A stretch of 64,000 bases of DNA from Tetranychus cinnabarinus (GCA_022266195.1 WHVY01000007.1:3348001-3412000); one strand, 5' to 3'. Shown: positions 36,883 to 49,124, counted from the first letter of the stretch. Notes: generated by a model from the letters alone, not told the origin. Translations and numbers: made by a program.

Positions 36883-37316
36883 TAAGTTTAAACAAATATT
36901 GATGGCAATCAAATGTAATAATTTTAATAGTTTTAATAGTCACCAGCAATTTCATCAGTTTCATTAATCTGATTTACTCATTACAATATTTAAATCAACT
37001 AAGAATTTTTTGATCAAATTTTACCGATCACTGTTGAATTTACATTTAATATTCAATTTTTTTAATTCATATTGTCATTTATTTATATTATTATAGTTAG
37101 CTCAACAATATCTTTTTTGTCTACTTTGAGTTTAATCATCTACAAGAAATCAACTGATTTACTTTAGACTTATTTTCAATCATTCTGAATGTGCTTTAAC
37201 AATCAAAGATGGTTATAGTTACTCAAAAAATTATTAAATTAGAAGCAACATTTTAGGTTGCTCGATTAAGGAAAATTGAAATCATGAATTATGCTGCTCG
37301 ACGAATAGTGTAAATA
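36883..37316. repeat. Dispersed AT-rich repeat, copy 3
   Basis: Begins with AATAAGTTTAAACAAATATT beside the RAD54 fragment and ends with GCTGCTCGACGAATAGTGTA beside BTB copy 2. The middle (about 37030-37165) differs from the other copies. Confidence 0.8.
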
Positions 37317-37333
37317 AGGGTTTTCAAGTGTGT

Positions 37334-38077
37334 CTAAATTACTGTGATGTTTCTGTAATACGGTTTCCTCGCTTCAATCTCGAACAAAAAACAATGCAAA
37401 CGCAGATCATCCAAACAGAGATGTACAGCTAGTTTCTTCAATTCTGAACTGTTTTCAGTCGTAATACGTATTCTTCTATCATAAGCCCAATCAATGATGA
37501 TGTCGAATAGTTCCGTCGGATGATCCTCTTCTATCCAGTAGCTGGCGGTTGATTCCTCCATTTCCGATGAAAGCATTGCACCAAAGTATGGAATGAACGA
37601 GCACAGAAATATTTTGTGGACACGATATTTCTTTCCTCTGTTATTAATGGTCAAATCACTAAATTTATTATCCAGGAATTCGAATGGCGGATAAGAATCT
37701 TGACTTATCCGCCGCGGAACATCAAGAGCGTATTGAACAACAAGCCTAACCAGGCTTTCCATACCCAGGTGGTTAGCAAGTTTCTCCAATTCTGATCTAT
37801 TTGCAGCCGTAATAAATATTTCTCTATCATAAGCCCAGTTAATTATGATGTCGAATAGTTCGATCGGATGATCCAGTTCTATTCTGTTGATGCTTGATTC
37901 CCTCATCTCCGATGAAAACATTTCAGCAAAGTATGGAATTGCAGAGCACACAATTATTTTGTGGACACGATACTCTTTTCCTCTGTTATATATTGTCAAA
38001 TCAATGAATTTACTATCGAGGTAACTGAGTGATGAACACTTACTTCTATTTAGGTAACGCATCTTTTGATCGGACAT
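37334..38077 (-). CDS. Double BTB/POZ-domain protein, copy 2
   Basis: 247 residues from the ATG that reads MSDQKMRYLNRS; a further upstream in-frame ATG exists at 38128, but alignment with the sister genes (MFVPKMRYLKRS) favours this start. It has the same two BTB halves, with KEYRVHKIIVCSAIPYF and a degenerate second one (KKYRVHKIFLCSFIPYF). It is the most divergent of the three copies, with a one-residue insertion near ASYWIEEDHPTELFD. It lacks the 20-residue spacer of the sisters. The frame is open throughout, suggesting it is functional or recent. Confidence 0.83.
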   Translation of the reverse strand: MSDQKMRYLNRSKCSSLSYLDSKFIDLTIYNRGKEYRVHKIIVCSAIPYFAEMFSSEMRESSINRIELDHPIELFDIIINWAYDREIFITAANRSELEKLANHLGMESLVRLVVQYALDVPRRISQDSYPPFEFLDNKFSDLTINNRGKKYRVHKIFLCSFIPYFGAMLSSEMEESTASYWIEEDHPTELFDIIIDWAYDRRIRITTENSSELKKLAVHLCLDDLRLHCFLFEIEARKPYYRNITVI

Positions 38078-38164
38078 CTTACCAATAGTCCAAATACAAT
38101 AACTTGACAAAATTATTCTTACAAACAATGCTTGGTTAAACTGAGGATATAACTAGAGCAACCC

Positions 38165-38320
38165 TTTGGGTCAATGTCACAGGTACAAGTATACTTTGTG
38201 GCCTTTTGTTTGTTTAATGCTCTCCCTATTCCTATCCTGTCCAACTGTCCGATTTTGCTCAGAGCCACCTTTTCTCTATTTGACGCGGTATTTGAAAATC
38301 GGTATAATACAAAATGTTAA
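38165..38320 (-). promoter_or_regulatory. Conserved 5' flank of BTB copy 2
   Basis: Near-identical to 30700-30850 and 39562-39715, and contains the NUP205-shared block. The distance to the start codon is similar in all three genes. Confidence 0.45.
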
Positions 38321-38337
38321 TCAAATGTCGGCATTTG

Positions 38338-38470
38338 TTGTAATAATTACCAGCAATTTCATCAGTTTCATTAATCTAATTTGCTAATTACAATATTTAA
38401 ATCAACTAAGAATTTGTTGATCAAATTTTTACCAATCAATGCTGAATATATTATAATAATAATTGAGATA
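38338..38470. repeat. Dispersed AT-rich repeat, truncated copy 4
   Basis: Only the ACCAGCAATTTCATCAGTTT part and what follows it is present; it breaks off near the start of the 38.5-kb MITE remnant. Confidence 0.75.
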
Positions 38471-38520
38471 AAGAACATGAAAATTTTTCAAATTGAAAAT
38501 TAATTGACCAATTTTGGGAT

Positions 38521-38680
38521 ATGATGGCGTTAATAGTAGATGTGTTAGATGGTGTAAAAGTGGTCAAAAACTCGGTGGATTTGGGCGATGGATAATCTTT
38601 TGAAAAATTGTTTGAAAATGTGGTGAAAAAAGCCATTTGAAAGTATTGGATAAAGTGGTGGATGTGATGGAAAAAAGCCA
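38521..38680. mobile_element. Truncated copy of the 29.5-kb MITE
   Basis: Matches the right 160 bp of 29551-29823, including the AAAAAAGCC end. It is placed just downstream of BTB copy 3 exactly as the full copy is placed beside BTB copy 1. The BTB gene and element were therefore duplicated together. Confidence 0.8.
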
Positions 38681-38708
38681 CAAAATAAATAAGCTATTCC
38701 AAGTGAGT

Positions 38709-39473
38709 CTAAATTTTTGACTTTCCGCTGTTATGCGGATCCCTCTCTTTACGTTCGAAGTCTAAACAATGCAAAAGCAGATCTTCCATGCAGAAGTAGT
38801 CAGCTACTTTCTTCAATTCTGAAACATTTGCACTCTTAATCTCTATATCTCTATCATAAGCCCAATCAATGATCATGTCAAATATTTCCGTCGGCTGATC
38901 CAGTTCTATCTCGTTGGCAGTGGATTCCTTCATTCCAGATGAAAACATTGCATTGAAGTATGGAATGAACGAGCACAGGATTATTTTGTGGACACGATAT
39001 TCCTTTCCTCTGTTATAAATGGTCAAATCAATGAATTTATTATACAGGCATTCAGCTGGTGGATAACAGCGATTGATCCGACCCGATTTATCACGTTCAG
39101 TATGCGAAATCCGAAACAGGGTAGTCATACCCAGGTGGTTAGCAAGTTTCCTCACTTCTAATTTATTTGCAGTCGTAATATATATTGTTCTATCATAAGC
39201 CCAGTTAATTATGATGTCGAATATTTCCGTCGGATGATCCACTTCTATTCTATTGATGCTTAATTCCTCCGTTTCCGATGAAAACATTTCAGCAAAGTAT
39301 GGGATTGCACCGCACACAATTAATTTGTGAACACGATACTCCTTTCCTCTGTTACATATGGTCAAATCAATGAATTTATTATCCAATAAACTGCCAGAAC
39401 ACTCACACCTATTCCCGAAACTGAATAAGGAACCACTACTTCTTTTCAGGTAACGCATCTTTGGAACGAACAT
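38709..39473 (-). CDS. Double BTB/POZ-domain protein, copy 3
   Basis: 254 residues in one exon. Nearly identical to copy 1 outside the central linker (residues about 88-145, with TIYITTANKLEVRK and CYPPAECLYNKF). Local identity that high, next to a clearly different centre, suggests gene conversion or a recent duplication with patchy divergence. Two BTB halves and no other domain. Confidence 0.85.
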   Translation of the reverse strand: MFVPKMRYLKRSSGSLFSFGNRCECSGSLLDNKFIDLTICNRGKEYRVHKLIVCGAIPYFAEMFSSETEELSINRIEVDHPTEIFDIIINWAYDRTIYITTANKLEVRKLANHLGMTTLFRISHTERDKSGRINRCYPPAECLYNKFIDLTIYNRGKEYRVHKIILCSFIPYFNAMFSSGMKESTANEIELDQPTEIFDMIIDWAYDRDIEIKSANVSELKKVADYFCMEDLLLHCLDFERKERDPHNSGKSKI

Positions 39474-39561
39474 CTTACTATTAGTTTAAATACACTAACT
39501 TCACAAAATTATTCTTACAAACAATGCTTTATTAAACTGAGGATATAACTAGAGCAACCCT

Positions 39562-39715
39562 TTGGGTCAATGTCACAGGTACAAGTATACTTTGTGGCCT
39601 TTTGTTTGTTTAATGCTCTCCCTATTCCTATCCTGTCCAACTGTCCGATTTTGCTCAGAGCCACCTTTTCTCTATTTGACGCGTGATTTGAAAATCGGTA
39701 TAATACAAAATGTTG
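39562..39715 (-). promoter_or_regulatory. Conserved 5' flank of BTB copy 3
   Basis: Near-identical to the flanks of the two other BTB genes up to about 39715, then unrelated sequence begins. An antisense open frame of about 90 codons crosses it, and I think it is incidental. Confidence 0.45.
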
Positions 39716-39819
39716 ATCAAATGTCGGCATTTTTGTTAGGACTGAATCAGTCAGTTTTTTTGGCACGATATATGATATACGATTCAATTGCTTTAAATTT
39801 ACTAATTTGTCTTCATCTA

Positions 39820-40122
39820 ACCTGTGCGGGAGTATTTCTAGACAAACTATAAAACCATTTTTTTCACTAAATATATGTTCAATATGCGTGAAATTTTACA
39901 GAAAGGATTCAAAAGGGCTTATCTTTATTAGTACCAAATTTAACAAGCTTAAGAAAGACATTAAACAAAAAATTAATCCTGGCTGTCAGAGGGATTTTGA
40001 TAATTTGAGGTGAAAATGATGATTTTAAGCTTTCGAATGATGTATGAAAAAATTTATATATGACATGAAACAATTGTTAAATTTTATCATGAAAATTTGT
40101 CTAGAAATACTTCCGCACAGGT
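39820..40122. mobile_element. 303-bp TA-flanked MITE
   Basis: Begins ACCTGTGCGGGAGTATTTCT and ends with the matching inverted repeat (about 27 bp, one to two mismatches), flanked by TA at 39818-39819 and 40123-40124. It is non-coding. Its ends differ from those of the CAGGGTCC element, so it belongs to a different Tc1/mariner-like family. Confidence 0.88.
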
Positions 40123-40160
40123 TACCTGCTTTCCAAAAATCAAACTTGAGTCCATTGAGT

Positions 40161-40224
40161 TGGAGGTGAGAATCGATGAGAATGAGGTGGCCTTATGCTA
40201 GGATTACCTGTATTCAGATAAAAT
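40161..40224. repeat. 64-bp repeat, copy 2
   Basis: Near-identical to 31318-31381; it sits 37 bp beyond the 303-bp MITE. Confidence 0.85.
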
Positions 40225-40280
40225 AGAAAAAAATGATTGTTAGCAAAAATGGTTCAAGTGACAATCAATTACTTTATTAC

Positions 40281-41052
40281 CTTGTGGATTAGATTGCGGA
40301 ACTGATTGTTGGCTAGGACTAGTTGTACCTTTAGCTTTTGTTGTCTTACGAAATGGGAAAAATGTACTGCTAAAAGAAAATGAATGTTTCTTGGTTTCAT
40401 GGTTGCCTGGATTTGTGTCTTTGACAGCCTTTAAATCACTTTTACTGTTTGTTTTGGTCGCTTTTTTCTTGTCGTTCGTCCTAACAATCTCATGACTTTT
40501 ATCATTCACTTTGGCGATTCCTGGGGTAGGAGTAGCTGCAACTGGAATACCACTTCGAGGAATACAACTGGCATTGTGTTTACCATTTGATTTCATCTGG
40601 TTACTATTCATTAAATTGATTTTATTTTGTGCTTGAAACACGGATTCATTATTACTCTTGGTTTCATTACAGTCTGGTAATTGGTTTGGCGAACGTGGAC
40701 GCGCAGCAATATTATGATTCATAGAATGGCCATTCAACCCAGGAAATACTCCATGATTGCGAAGCTGCATTGGACTATTTTGATGATTTAAAATGGTTTG
40801 TCTGGCTGGTTCTCGACGAACTGTTAAATTACCAAAACGATTGGGCTCAAGATTTCGAGGTGCTGTTATGAAAGGAGGCGGAGGCCCTCCACGACTAAAC
40901 ATTTTATTAGATTGAGGTAAAGGCATTCGAGGTATTGGTCGACGAAATAGTGATCTATTTGGCAGATCGTGTCCATAATTAACTAAGTCAAGTATCGCTA
41001 TTAAAATTGACCAGTTTTTCTGAAGATGATTAGAGAACTGATAATGACGCAT
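40281..41052 (-). CDS. Unrecognised Pro/Ser/Lys-rich exon, probably partial gene
   Basis: An open frame of about 257 codons from an ATG at 41052 to a GTAATA donor at 40280. Composition is real-protein-like and disordered: FRRPIPRMPLPQSNKMFSRG at the start, SGIPVAATPTPGIAK in the middle, and a basic KKATKTNSKSD tract before FSFSSTFFPFRK. A possible acceptor (GACTTAG) near 40984 would shorten the exon. No continuation exon is obvious downstream. It may be one exon of a duplicated gene stranded here, as with its neighbours. I do not recognise the family. Confidence 0.45.
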
Positions 41053-41059
41053 ATCGAGA

Positions 41060-43905
41060 AGCTTAAAATCGGCTTAAAAATCGGTTTTATTTCTTAGCAA
41101 CATGAATAGTTTATAATTAAAGCACTTTAATATTGTGCCAAATTTTCCGTGCATAGATTACGTAAATAAATAATAAAATATTGTAAATACGAAAATGCTG
41201 GAAGATTTGAATATGTGGAAGCCGAATAGAGATCATTATGACTTTTAGAATCCGCAAATTTAGTTCTATCTTCGTCAGGGATATGAATTCTTGGTCTTAC
41301 TCTGAAATTGGATAAAAGTAATTGATTAGTGGTTATAATAGTATTTGTTAAAAATCAATTGGAAAATTATAGATTTGTATAAGCACCAAAAGCTAATTGC
41401 TTACCCAGTCGATGTAGGCATACACGTCAGAAGAATGAGCAGTAAGAGAATTGGTCAAATAAGGCGCAGCTTTGGCGATTAAAATTTATACGCGCTACAC
41501 GCTGGATTCAATTAAATTTTAAGAAATTAAATTGAGATTCTCCAACCAAGACTCGACCCAATAAACACTTTTGATATGACCAACTCTTTAACCACTGAAC
41601 TAGTGGTTAATTTAACAAACTTTTTTTAATTTTTGAAGTGTATTGTGGAAACTGACATTGTTACTTTTGTTAAGATGAGAATTTCTGCGTTAAACGCGAG
41701 AAACGCGAAGAGGCAATGACCAAAAAATATGTTCTGCGTGTATAAAGAAAAACGCTTCAATTTGTGCGCTGAATTTTCTTTTATGCGTCTATTTTGATTC
41801 GACTGGGTAAAGATATATTACAAATCAGTATACATTTATTTTTTACAAGAAACTGGTGCGATCATGGCTAATCGCAACTTTAACCTCGCATGCTAAATTA
41901 AATCCACATTTAAAAGACTCAAATGCTTGATGAAGAAAACCATCGACAATGAAAAAATAAAAAATAAAATAAAACCTGATTATACAGCTGGATAAAATAA
42001 AATCTAATTTTGAACTTTGAAAGTTTTTTATCAAAAACCTTCAGAAAATCATAGAAATATTTAAACTACACGAATGGTTTCATTTCTTAAAGCCCTAAAA
42101 GTTCATCAGGTTACAGATTTTTCACAAAACTCTTTACTTTTTAAAACAAAGTTTTACATAAATCCTGGTCCAACAATGAGCCAGAAACCTGAATAACAAA
42201 AGAGTTTTTGCCCTGATTCAATGTTATTGAATACGGATTCTACATTTTTTGCCCCAGCCTCTATTTTAATAGATTAATACTATTAATCGTTCCGCAAAAA
42301 GATGGAATCAAGCTCGGATCGGTACATGAAAGCTCCTTTGTATTATCATCAATGGTTTCATCCTCAAAATAACTGACATAGAAAGAACACAAGAAATAAA
42401 GTTTTTCGCGTCTTTTGCCTCTTTTTTCGACAATCTCATCAAATTTCTTGTTGGCTAAATCATCTTCGTTTCTTGAAAGAGCTTTTTCAATTTTGAGAAA
42501 GTGCATGAGATTGATAAATGAATGAATCTTGACGTGCTCATTGCCTGATTCTCTAATCTAATTTATCAATATGAGTCAAGTCAATATGAATTTCATACAC
42601 GTTAGTTTCCTATTTTTCATTTAAAATTTAAAATTTTCATGTAGCAAATAACAATATATTCCAATATTTTTTCAATAACATTAGCAACAATATTATCGAT
42701 AAGTGCCAGAAAATATTTTTCTATCAATAAATAAGTTTTTTCAATATTTTGCATTACTAAAGCAAACCAAAAAGTGGAAAGGAACGAAAGCGAACTGAAA
42801 TCCGTTGTTGTTTCTATAGAATCTGTTAGATGGCGTTAGCTAATATTTTGTTTGCGCGATTTTGATTCATAATTAGTTTTTTATTTGTTTATTTAGTTTA
42901 CTGATTTTTTTAAAGTAACCCAGTATGTTGATTAAATAGTTGATTTTTGACCTGAGTGAATAACACACATGCAACAGCTAAAGTTTACAGAATTCATTAA
43001 CTTGATATGCTGTTTAAGTTGTACAAACTAAACAAAATAATCTGTAGTTAATAAAATCTTGGCCACTTGAAATATTAACTGTACTAAATGAACAAAATAA
43101 ATAAACTGAAAGGAAATTTAAAAATATTAAATTAGACCACATCGAGCATTGAATGTACGGTAGACCTGTGACATTTTTTTTGTGGTGACTAGAAAGGACT
43201 TATGCTTTGTATTGAGAATGCTCAATGTTGGAAATGAACTAAACTTATCTGATCAATAATTTGAAAGTTTTTTCTCATTGTTATCTGAAAATTGTTGAAA
43301 GTTCAAGATTAAATTGAATGAAGCAATGAAGCAATGAATTTACAATTGGATCGTTTCATCGTGAACTATCAAATTGAATCATCTCAAATGCATTACCATC
43401 TTCATAACCTTTTGTTTTGCGATTCTCGTGTTTTCATTTCAAGTGATTACCATCATCATCATCTTTTTAAATCTTAATCCGACCTTATCCAAGACAATCT
43501 AAATTAACGATGGAATAACATTGAAAAAGGAAGTTAATCAATGATGATCAACTGATGATGGTGATGATTTTTACCATTTAATGGTGGCCATTTGGTGTTG
43601 TTAAGAGTTATCATTGATTGTTTCCTTTACTCTGTAGACAAAATTATTTGATTGTTCATTTGATTGTACCGGAACTACTTTAATCAACTAATGGTCTGTC
43701 ACCTATTAAACCATCTTGTACAAGATAATTCAATTATTTATCTAATCATTGGGTTGAGTCAATTCTTCAATAAAACCCATTTTTTCAGTCGTCAGTTCAA
43801 GAGCAAAAAGATATTAAATTGAAATAAAATGAATTTTAAAAAATTGATTGTTGTAGTTAATCAAGTCAATCAACATTGTCCATTACTGTTCAAGATTTAC
43901 TTTTA
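41060..43905. other. No gene seen
   Basis: AT-rich sequence with short frames only. A frame at 42261-42506 (-) has some charged helix-like sequence but no homology I recognise. Confidence 0.5.
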
Positions 43906-43909
43906 TATC

Positions 43910-45665
43910 TGCAACAAAATTAATTAATTCAGAAAAAAATGAAATCAAACAATCGAATATTGAAGTTAATTTGTGCAATATCATGCTGATCAATTAGCAA
44001 AAGTAACGAGAGCAAAGGCTTTAGAAATGATTCAGCAGAAATATTCAATATAAAAGGGTAGAAAAATTTGTAAGAGAGAGAGAGAGTTGACACAAAGATG
44101 TAATCTCTTTCTGTTATTGAGTTTTATCATTCAAAAAATTAAAAGTCCAATCTTATATTAAATTGTTTAAAATTCTTTACAGAATTTTTGGGGGGTCGTC
44201 CGGGATGGAAAAACCAAAGTGTTTCTCCTTTTGTTTCCCTTTTAAGTTTTTGTTTTGTGATTTATCTTCATCTTTAACTATTCCTCAGTTACATTTGTAA
44301 TCCTAATTTCTTGCCATTCAGTTATTTCAACAATCTAAAATTGTTGCAATTATAAGTATTAATAATAGTGCTCTAGTTGTGAATAAGCAACGTTAACAAC
44401 CAATGTGTGATGATTTTGTGGTCTACAGTCTATTATTTCCCGTCCACATTATGTGACTCTCTCGATAACTTTTCATTTTATATTTCATACAATAGTCTTT
44501 GGGTTTTTATTCCATGATAAGGTCGAAAAATTTCCACCATTTCAATTTCGTTACTTTATTTGCTGATGATCCTAAGTTTTTTAATTTCAGTGTTTTACTA
44601 ATAACAAGTGTGCAAATTCAGAATTTAGTAAACTCAAACAAATCAAATTGGGAAAATCATCATTATGATAAAATATATATATTCAAATTATAATTACTAA
44701 GAATCAAATCAATTCGAAATCAAGTTGCTAAAATTATGAAAAATTTAAAATATAAATTGAAACAAGTTAAACAAAAGTGAAAATTACAAAATTAAAACTA
44801 AGATGATGCAATTTGATAAATCAATTGGATAAAAGATCGTCTTTTGTCAATACAATAATGAATTACAATGGATGAAATGTCTAATTATAAAATACTAAAT
44901 AATAAATATGATTTGATTTACTTAAGAATTTTGCTCACAAAAAGAGGTAATAAAACCTTATTAGTGAACAAACTAAATTTGAATGCTAATTTGATAAAAG
45001 ATATCGAATGAAATTATTTGATGTTGAAAATTTCCAATAAGATTGAAACTTTGTTAAATTGTTGCGATTGTCCAAATTTTTTTTCAATACGATTCTGAAA
45101 ATGTGAAAAACTGTTCATCAACATGGAATCAGAAGCAAATATCGAGGATTGATTGCAAATAAAATGCCCAATGACTGATTCTTGATATATATCAACTAAC
45201 TATTCACTTAATTTAATAATGAAGATTCGATCCAATGACGGAGATAGTCAAAAAGAAATTTCTCTAGGTATTCTTTGGTGGAGGTTAAAAAATAAATATT
45301 ACAATAAATATCCAATGACGGATAGCAAAATATATAAATCTTAAGATTATAATGAAAGCGAGGACGTTTCATCTTTTGGTGCCCGCGGAGAACTGCAACA
45401 AAATTAATTAATTCAGAAAAAAATGAAATCAAACAATCGAATATTGAAGTTAATTTGTGCAATATCATGCTGATCAATTAGCAAAAGTAACGAGAGCAAA
45501 GGCTTTAGAAATGATTCAGCAGAAATATTCAATATAAAAGGGTAGAAAAATTTGTAAGAGAGAGAGAGAGTTGACACAAAGATGTAATCTCTTTCTGTTA
45601 TTGAGTTTTATCATTCAAAAAATTAAAAGTCCAATCTTATATTAAATTGTTTAAAATTCTTTACA
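43910..45665 (+). mobile_element. Non-autonomous LTR retrotransposon (TRIM/LARD-like), complete
   Basis: The two 272-bp direct repeats, 43910-44181 and 45394-45665, begin TG and end CA and appear identical base for base. The 4-bp flanks TATC (43906-43909 and 45666-45669) match as a target-site duplication. Seven bases after the left LTR, 44189-44206 matches the proline-tRNA primer binding site at 17 of 18 positions. Each LTR carries a TATAAAAGGG-type promoter box. The 1.2-kb interior has no gag or pol frame; the only frame is 64 codons and unremarkable. A purine tract before the right LTR is weak. Movement would need proteins from a related full element elsewhere. Identical LTRs imply recent insertion. 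Confidence 0.93.
44189..44206 (+). other. Primer binding site matching tRNA-Pro
   Basis: TGGGGGGTCGTCCGGGAT, one mismatch from the 18-base complement of the 3' end of tRNA-Pro. This sets the element's orientation to +. Confidence 0.85.
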
Positions 45666-45669
45666 TATC

Positions 45670-48600
45670 ATAAACCAGATTTTAATACATCATTGGACCA
45701 GGATCTTGGAATTGGATTTACCAAATTAACCAGTTAACAAAATGTTATGTATTGGTTAGTGCGTTAACTGTTGACTATAATAGCAATTGACATTTGTTGT
45801 TTTACATTCAAACATCAGATTAACGGTAAAATGAAAGGTCAATTGTATCATTTACTCTATCCTCAGCATTGATAAAACTAATAAAGAGAAAGGGTTAACA
45901 CTTGAACGTTACATTTTACGTAATTTGAATAATGATAATGTTGAACTGTTTGTTGTGTGTTACTGTTGTTAATAGCTGTTTGATTTGTTCCAATTTCAAT
46001 TGAGATCACCAATTGATGAATAATAATGAATAGGAATAAAGATGGACGAAAGGTTGTTAATCATAAATTTTGTACCAATAATCTAATATTACAATAAGCA
46101 CTTTGATTTTAGCAAACCTTTTTTTAACTGCAACTCAATGGATATGTTGGAAAACAAAATAGTGATTAACAATAGATTTGGATTAGCAACTTTTTGTTTC
46201 CCAGATCAAAGAGGCAATCATAACTCAACTTTATTTTTTTATTTGCTGTTAGTCTAAACCATCTTATTGTTTTGATTGTTGATTCTGGTAGTAATAATGA
46301 CTTAATTTAATGAATACAATAAAGTAACTTTCCAAGTGAATGTTTGTATCGATGTATATTAATAATACAATGTAAATGGTGAGGCCAGGAAACTTTAATC
46401 TCAGCTATTTATAAAATTGAAGTTTAATGTTGACCGAATAAGCTTGATGTTTATTGGCTTTGCTTGATTCATTCGTTTTACGGCAATTGTAGTTGTTTGA
46501 TTAAACAATCATCACTTTGGGCCCGAGTATCAATACTTTTATCAAACAATAGAGAGTAAAAAAAGGTTAAACAAAGAAGGTTGATCAAAGATTGATTGTA
46601 GGAAACTTATTTTGTTTAAATGATTGTAACTGTGAGAAAGTATTTATATTGTGCATTAACGATTTGTACACTTTAACAAGATATCTGATGGTTTACATAC
46701 GGCTAATTTTCATTGTCATACTAATTAAAACAGCATTGCTCAGTGAAAGTTAATTGGCTATCCGGAAATTGTGATTTTAATCAAGCTAACGTTAATGAGA
46801 GTGATAATATCTCATTTAATATAACCTAAATATGCTAACGCTCAATTAAAATTCATAGCGGAAGCTAAGGTCAACTATCAATATATAAAATGGCTACAAA
46901 TTGATTCCAAACGGTCCAGTCTGCAAATTAGGACAGTCCATGTGTTGGTCAAGGCGAAAATATGTCAACAATTTGAAACTGGATACATTAAATGCTTGAA
47001 ATCTCGGATTGAAACACACCAAGCCAATAAGATTTGCATTTTAGGCTTTCAACCATGATTTATTCAATCAGCTGCCAATGTACGATCTCGTGTGCTTCCA
47101 TCTAATAACAAAACGAGAAACAGATTAGTTAGAGTAAATGACAATTATCTCATTACAACTTGCTTAATAAATACAATGCAATTGAAATGATTATGATGAT
47201 TATTGAAGATAATTCTAGGTTGATTGAAGAATAAGCTGACTGGGTATTAATTATGGTTAATTATGATTAAATAAGTTTACCAAATGTAGACAAAAATGAG
47301 ACTTTCAGCTTAATATGCCATTTCATTTCACTTTGACTTCACTAAACGTAAAACAAAAGTGACTGCGATAGAAATGAAAATGAAAGGTTGAGTTAATTAA
47401 ATTAACTATTAACTATTAACAAACTGCAAATCAAAAAAGCGTCCATCAAGATGGCCAAGTTAAAGATGGATGATTCACAAGACAACACAAGCTATGAGAA
47501 AAGGAAAAGGAGGGAACAATTTATAATTACATTCTGTTATAAATAAACGGACCAATTGACGATTAAACAGTTGGTTCTGTCCAAATTGTTGATTATATCA
47601 ATTGTTTACCTTAAGCTAAATCAAACAGGAATCGTAATTTGTTGATAAAATGAAATAAGATGTACATTAAAGTGTATTATCATCATGCAAGGTTGACTCT
47701 CATGCTTTGTCAAATTGGATTAGAGTGTTGATTGAAATAGTTTCAATGACACTGTTGCTATTTATTGTTCAATCTGTAGAGTCTTTTCAATTGTAAAATT
47801 ACATGATTATTAACCTCTAATTGTGTGTAACACTCGTCATTATCTGGATTGTTATGAATCAATTTTTCATTATCCAGGTTGGTCTAACATTATGGCAGAT
47901 ACAATCAACTTAAATGTCAAGTCCAAGTTTATTCTTGAATGCAAATTCAAGTGTTTGTATGTTCATTATATACCAATTTTAACCAGTTTAATAAAAATTT
48001 CGTGATGCAATTTGTTTGTAAGGCAATTAAATAACAATAAAGATAACAATGAAGGGTTAAAATTATAAACAAAGTTGACATTCGTAATGCAATTTAGCAG
48101 TTAAAGATGAATATGTTGATTTGATGAGCATTTGTTGTGCTTTTAAAAAAGGTTAACATTGAAAATTTTGACCCACATAATTAGTCTTGTTTACTGTCGA
48201 TGCAACTCGATTTAATAGTCAATTGAATATATTGCCGAAGTTTAACTCAAAATATACAATAAAATGAAGATTGGTTGTAAATGGAAGTAAATTCAGGATG
48301 GAAAGGAAAAGTAAAAGTTACTGATAAATTGCTTACAAACCCACTTTAATTATCGATAATTTATCGTCCTAAAGGTAAATGAAAAGAGTCAATTTTGTTG
48401 ATTTATTTATAAATTGATTGTGTCTTCAAACTGTTAAACAATCGGTCATGAAAAGGTTACTTGCCAATCCTTTTTTAATTGTTAACGAAAGTTGAAAATT
48501 GGTTGTAACGTTGCAATGAATTTGATTGGTATCGATGTTGAATTTTGGATTAAATGTATGGACGGAAAAATTTCACTTCAAGATTAATCGTTTCAGGGTG

Positions 48601-49120
48601 AAACTGAACTATGAAATTTTAGATGTTCAAGATGTAGATGACATTAATATCTAGATCATAAAACTGCCCCTACACTAATAAGGTTTAATTGTCATTAGTA
48701 AGCTGTAATCGACTTTTAGCGTGTTTTAGTTCACATTTTCAGCACTCGAAATTAGCATCACTTTGCTTCTATTGATTGTTGAAATAGCTACAATTAAACT
48801 CTCACTTGCAATTTATGTCTGGCAACACCAATTGATTGTTTCACTCACTTTTGTTGTAGAAGTTGATTTTAACACCAATCCTTTGCGTTATCAAAATTTT
48901 CAGGTAAAATTATTTTATTTCATTAACAATTCAAATTATACTCTTTATTTTAACAATATTTATACATGTATTGCATTCAGCATTACCATGTTAATCATTT
49001 TATCATTATAATTTGAAACAAACAGCACAAATACAATGGATCGCTAACTTTTGTTGCCAACAAAACGGTAACAAAAACGGGTTGAATGATTAAAATGAGT
49101 TAATTATTGCCACTCGATTC
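45670..49120. other. No gene seen
   Basis: AT-rich sequence with no frame above 90 codons and no recognisable motif. Confidence 0.55.
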
Positions 49121-49124
49121 CTGG

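Noticed and set aside
29078..37316. Helitron as the source of the mosaic
   Set aside because: I looked for TC starts and a hairpin followed by CTRR at the repeat ends and did not find a convincing set.
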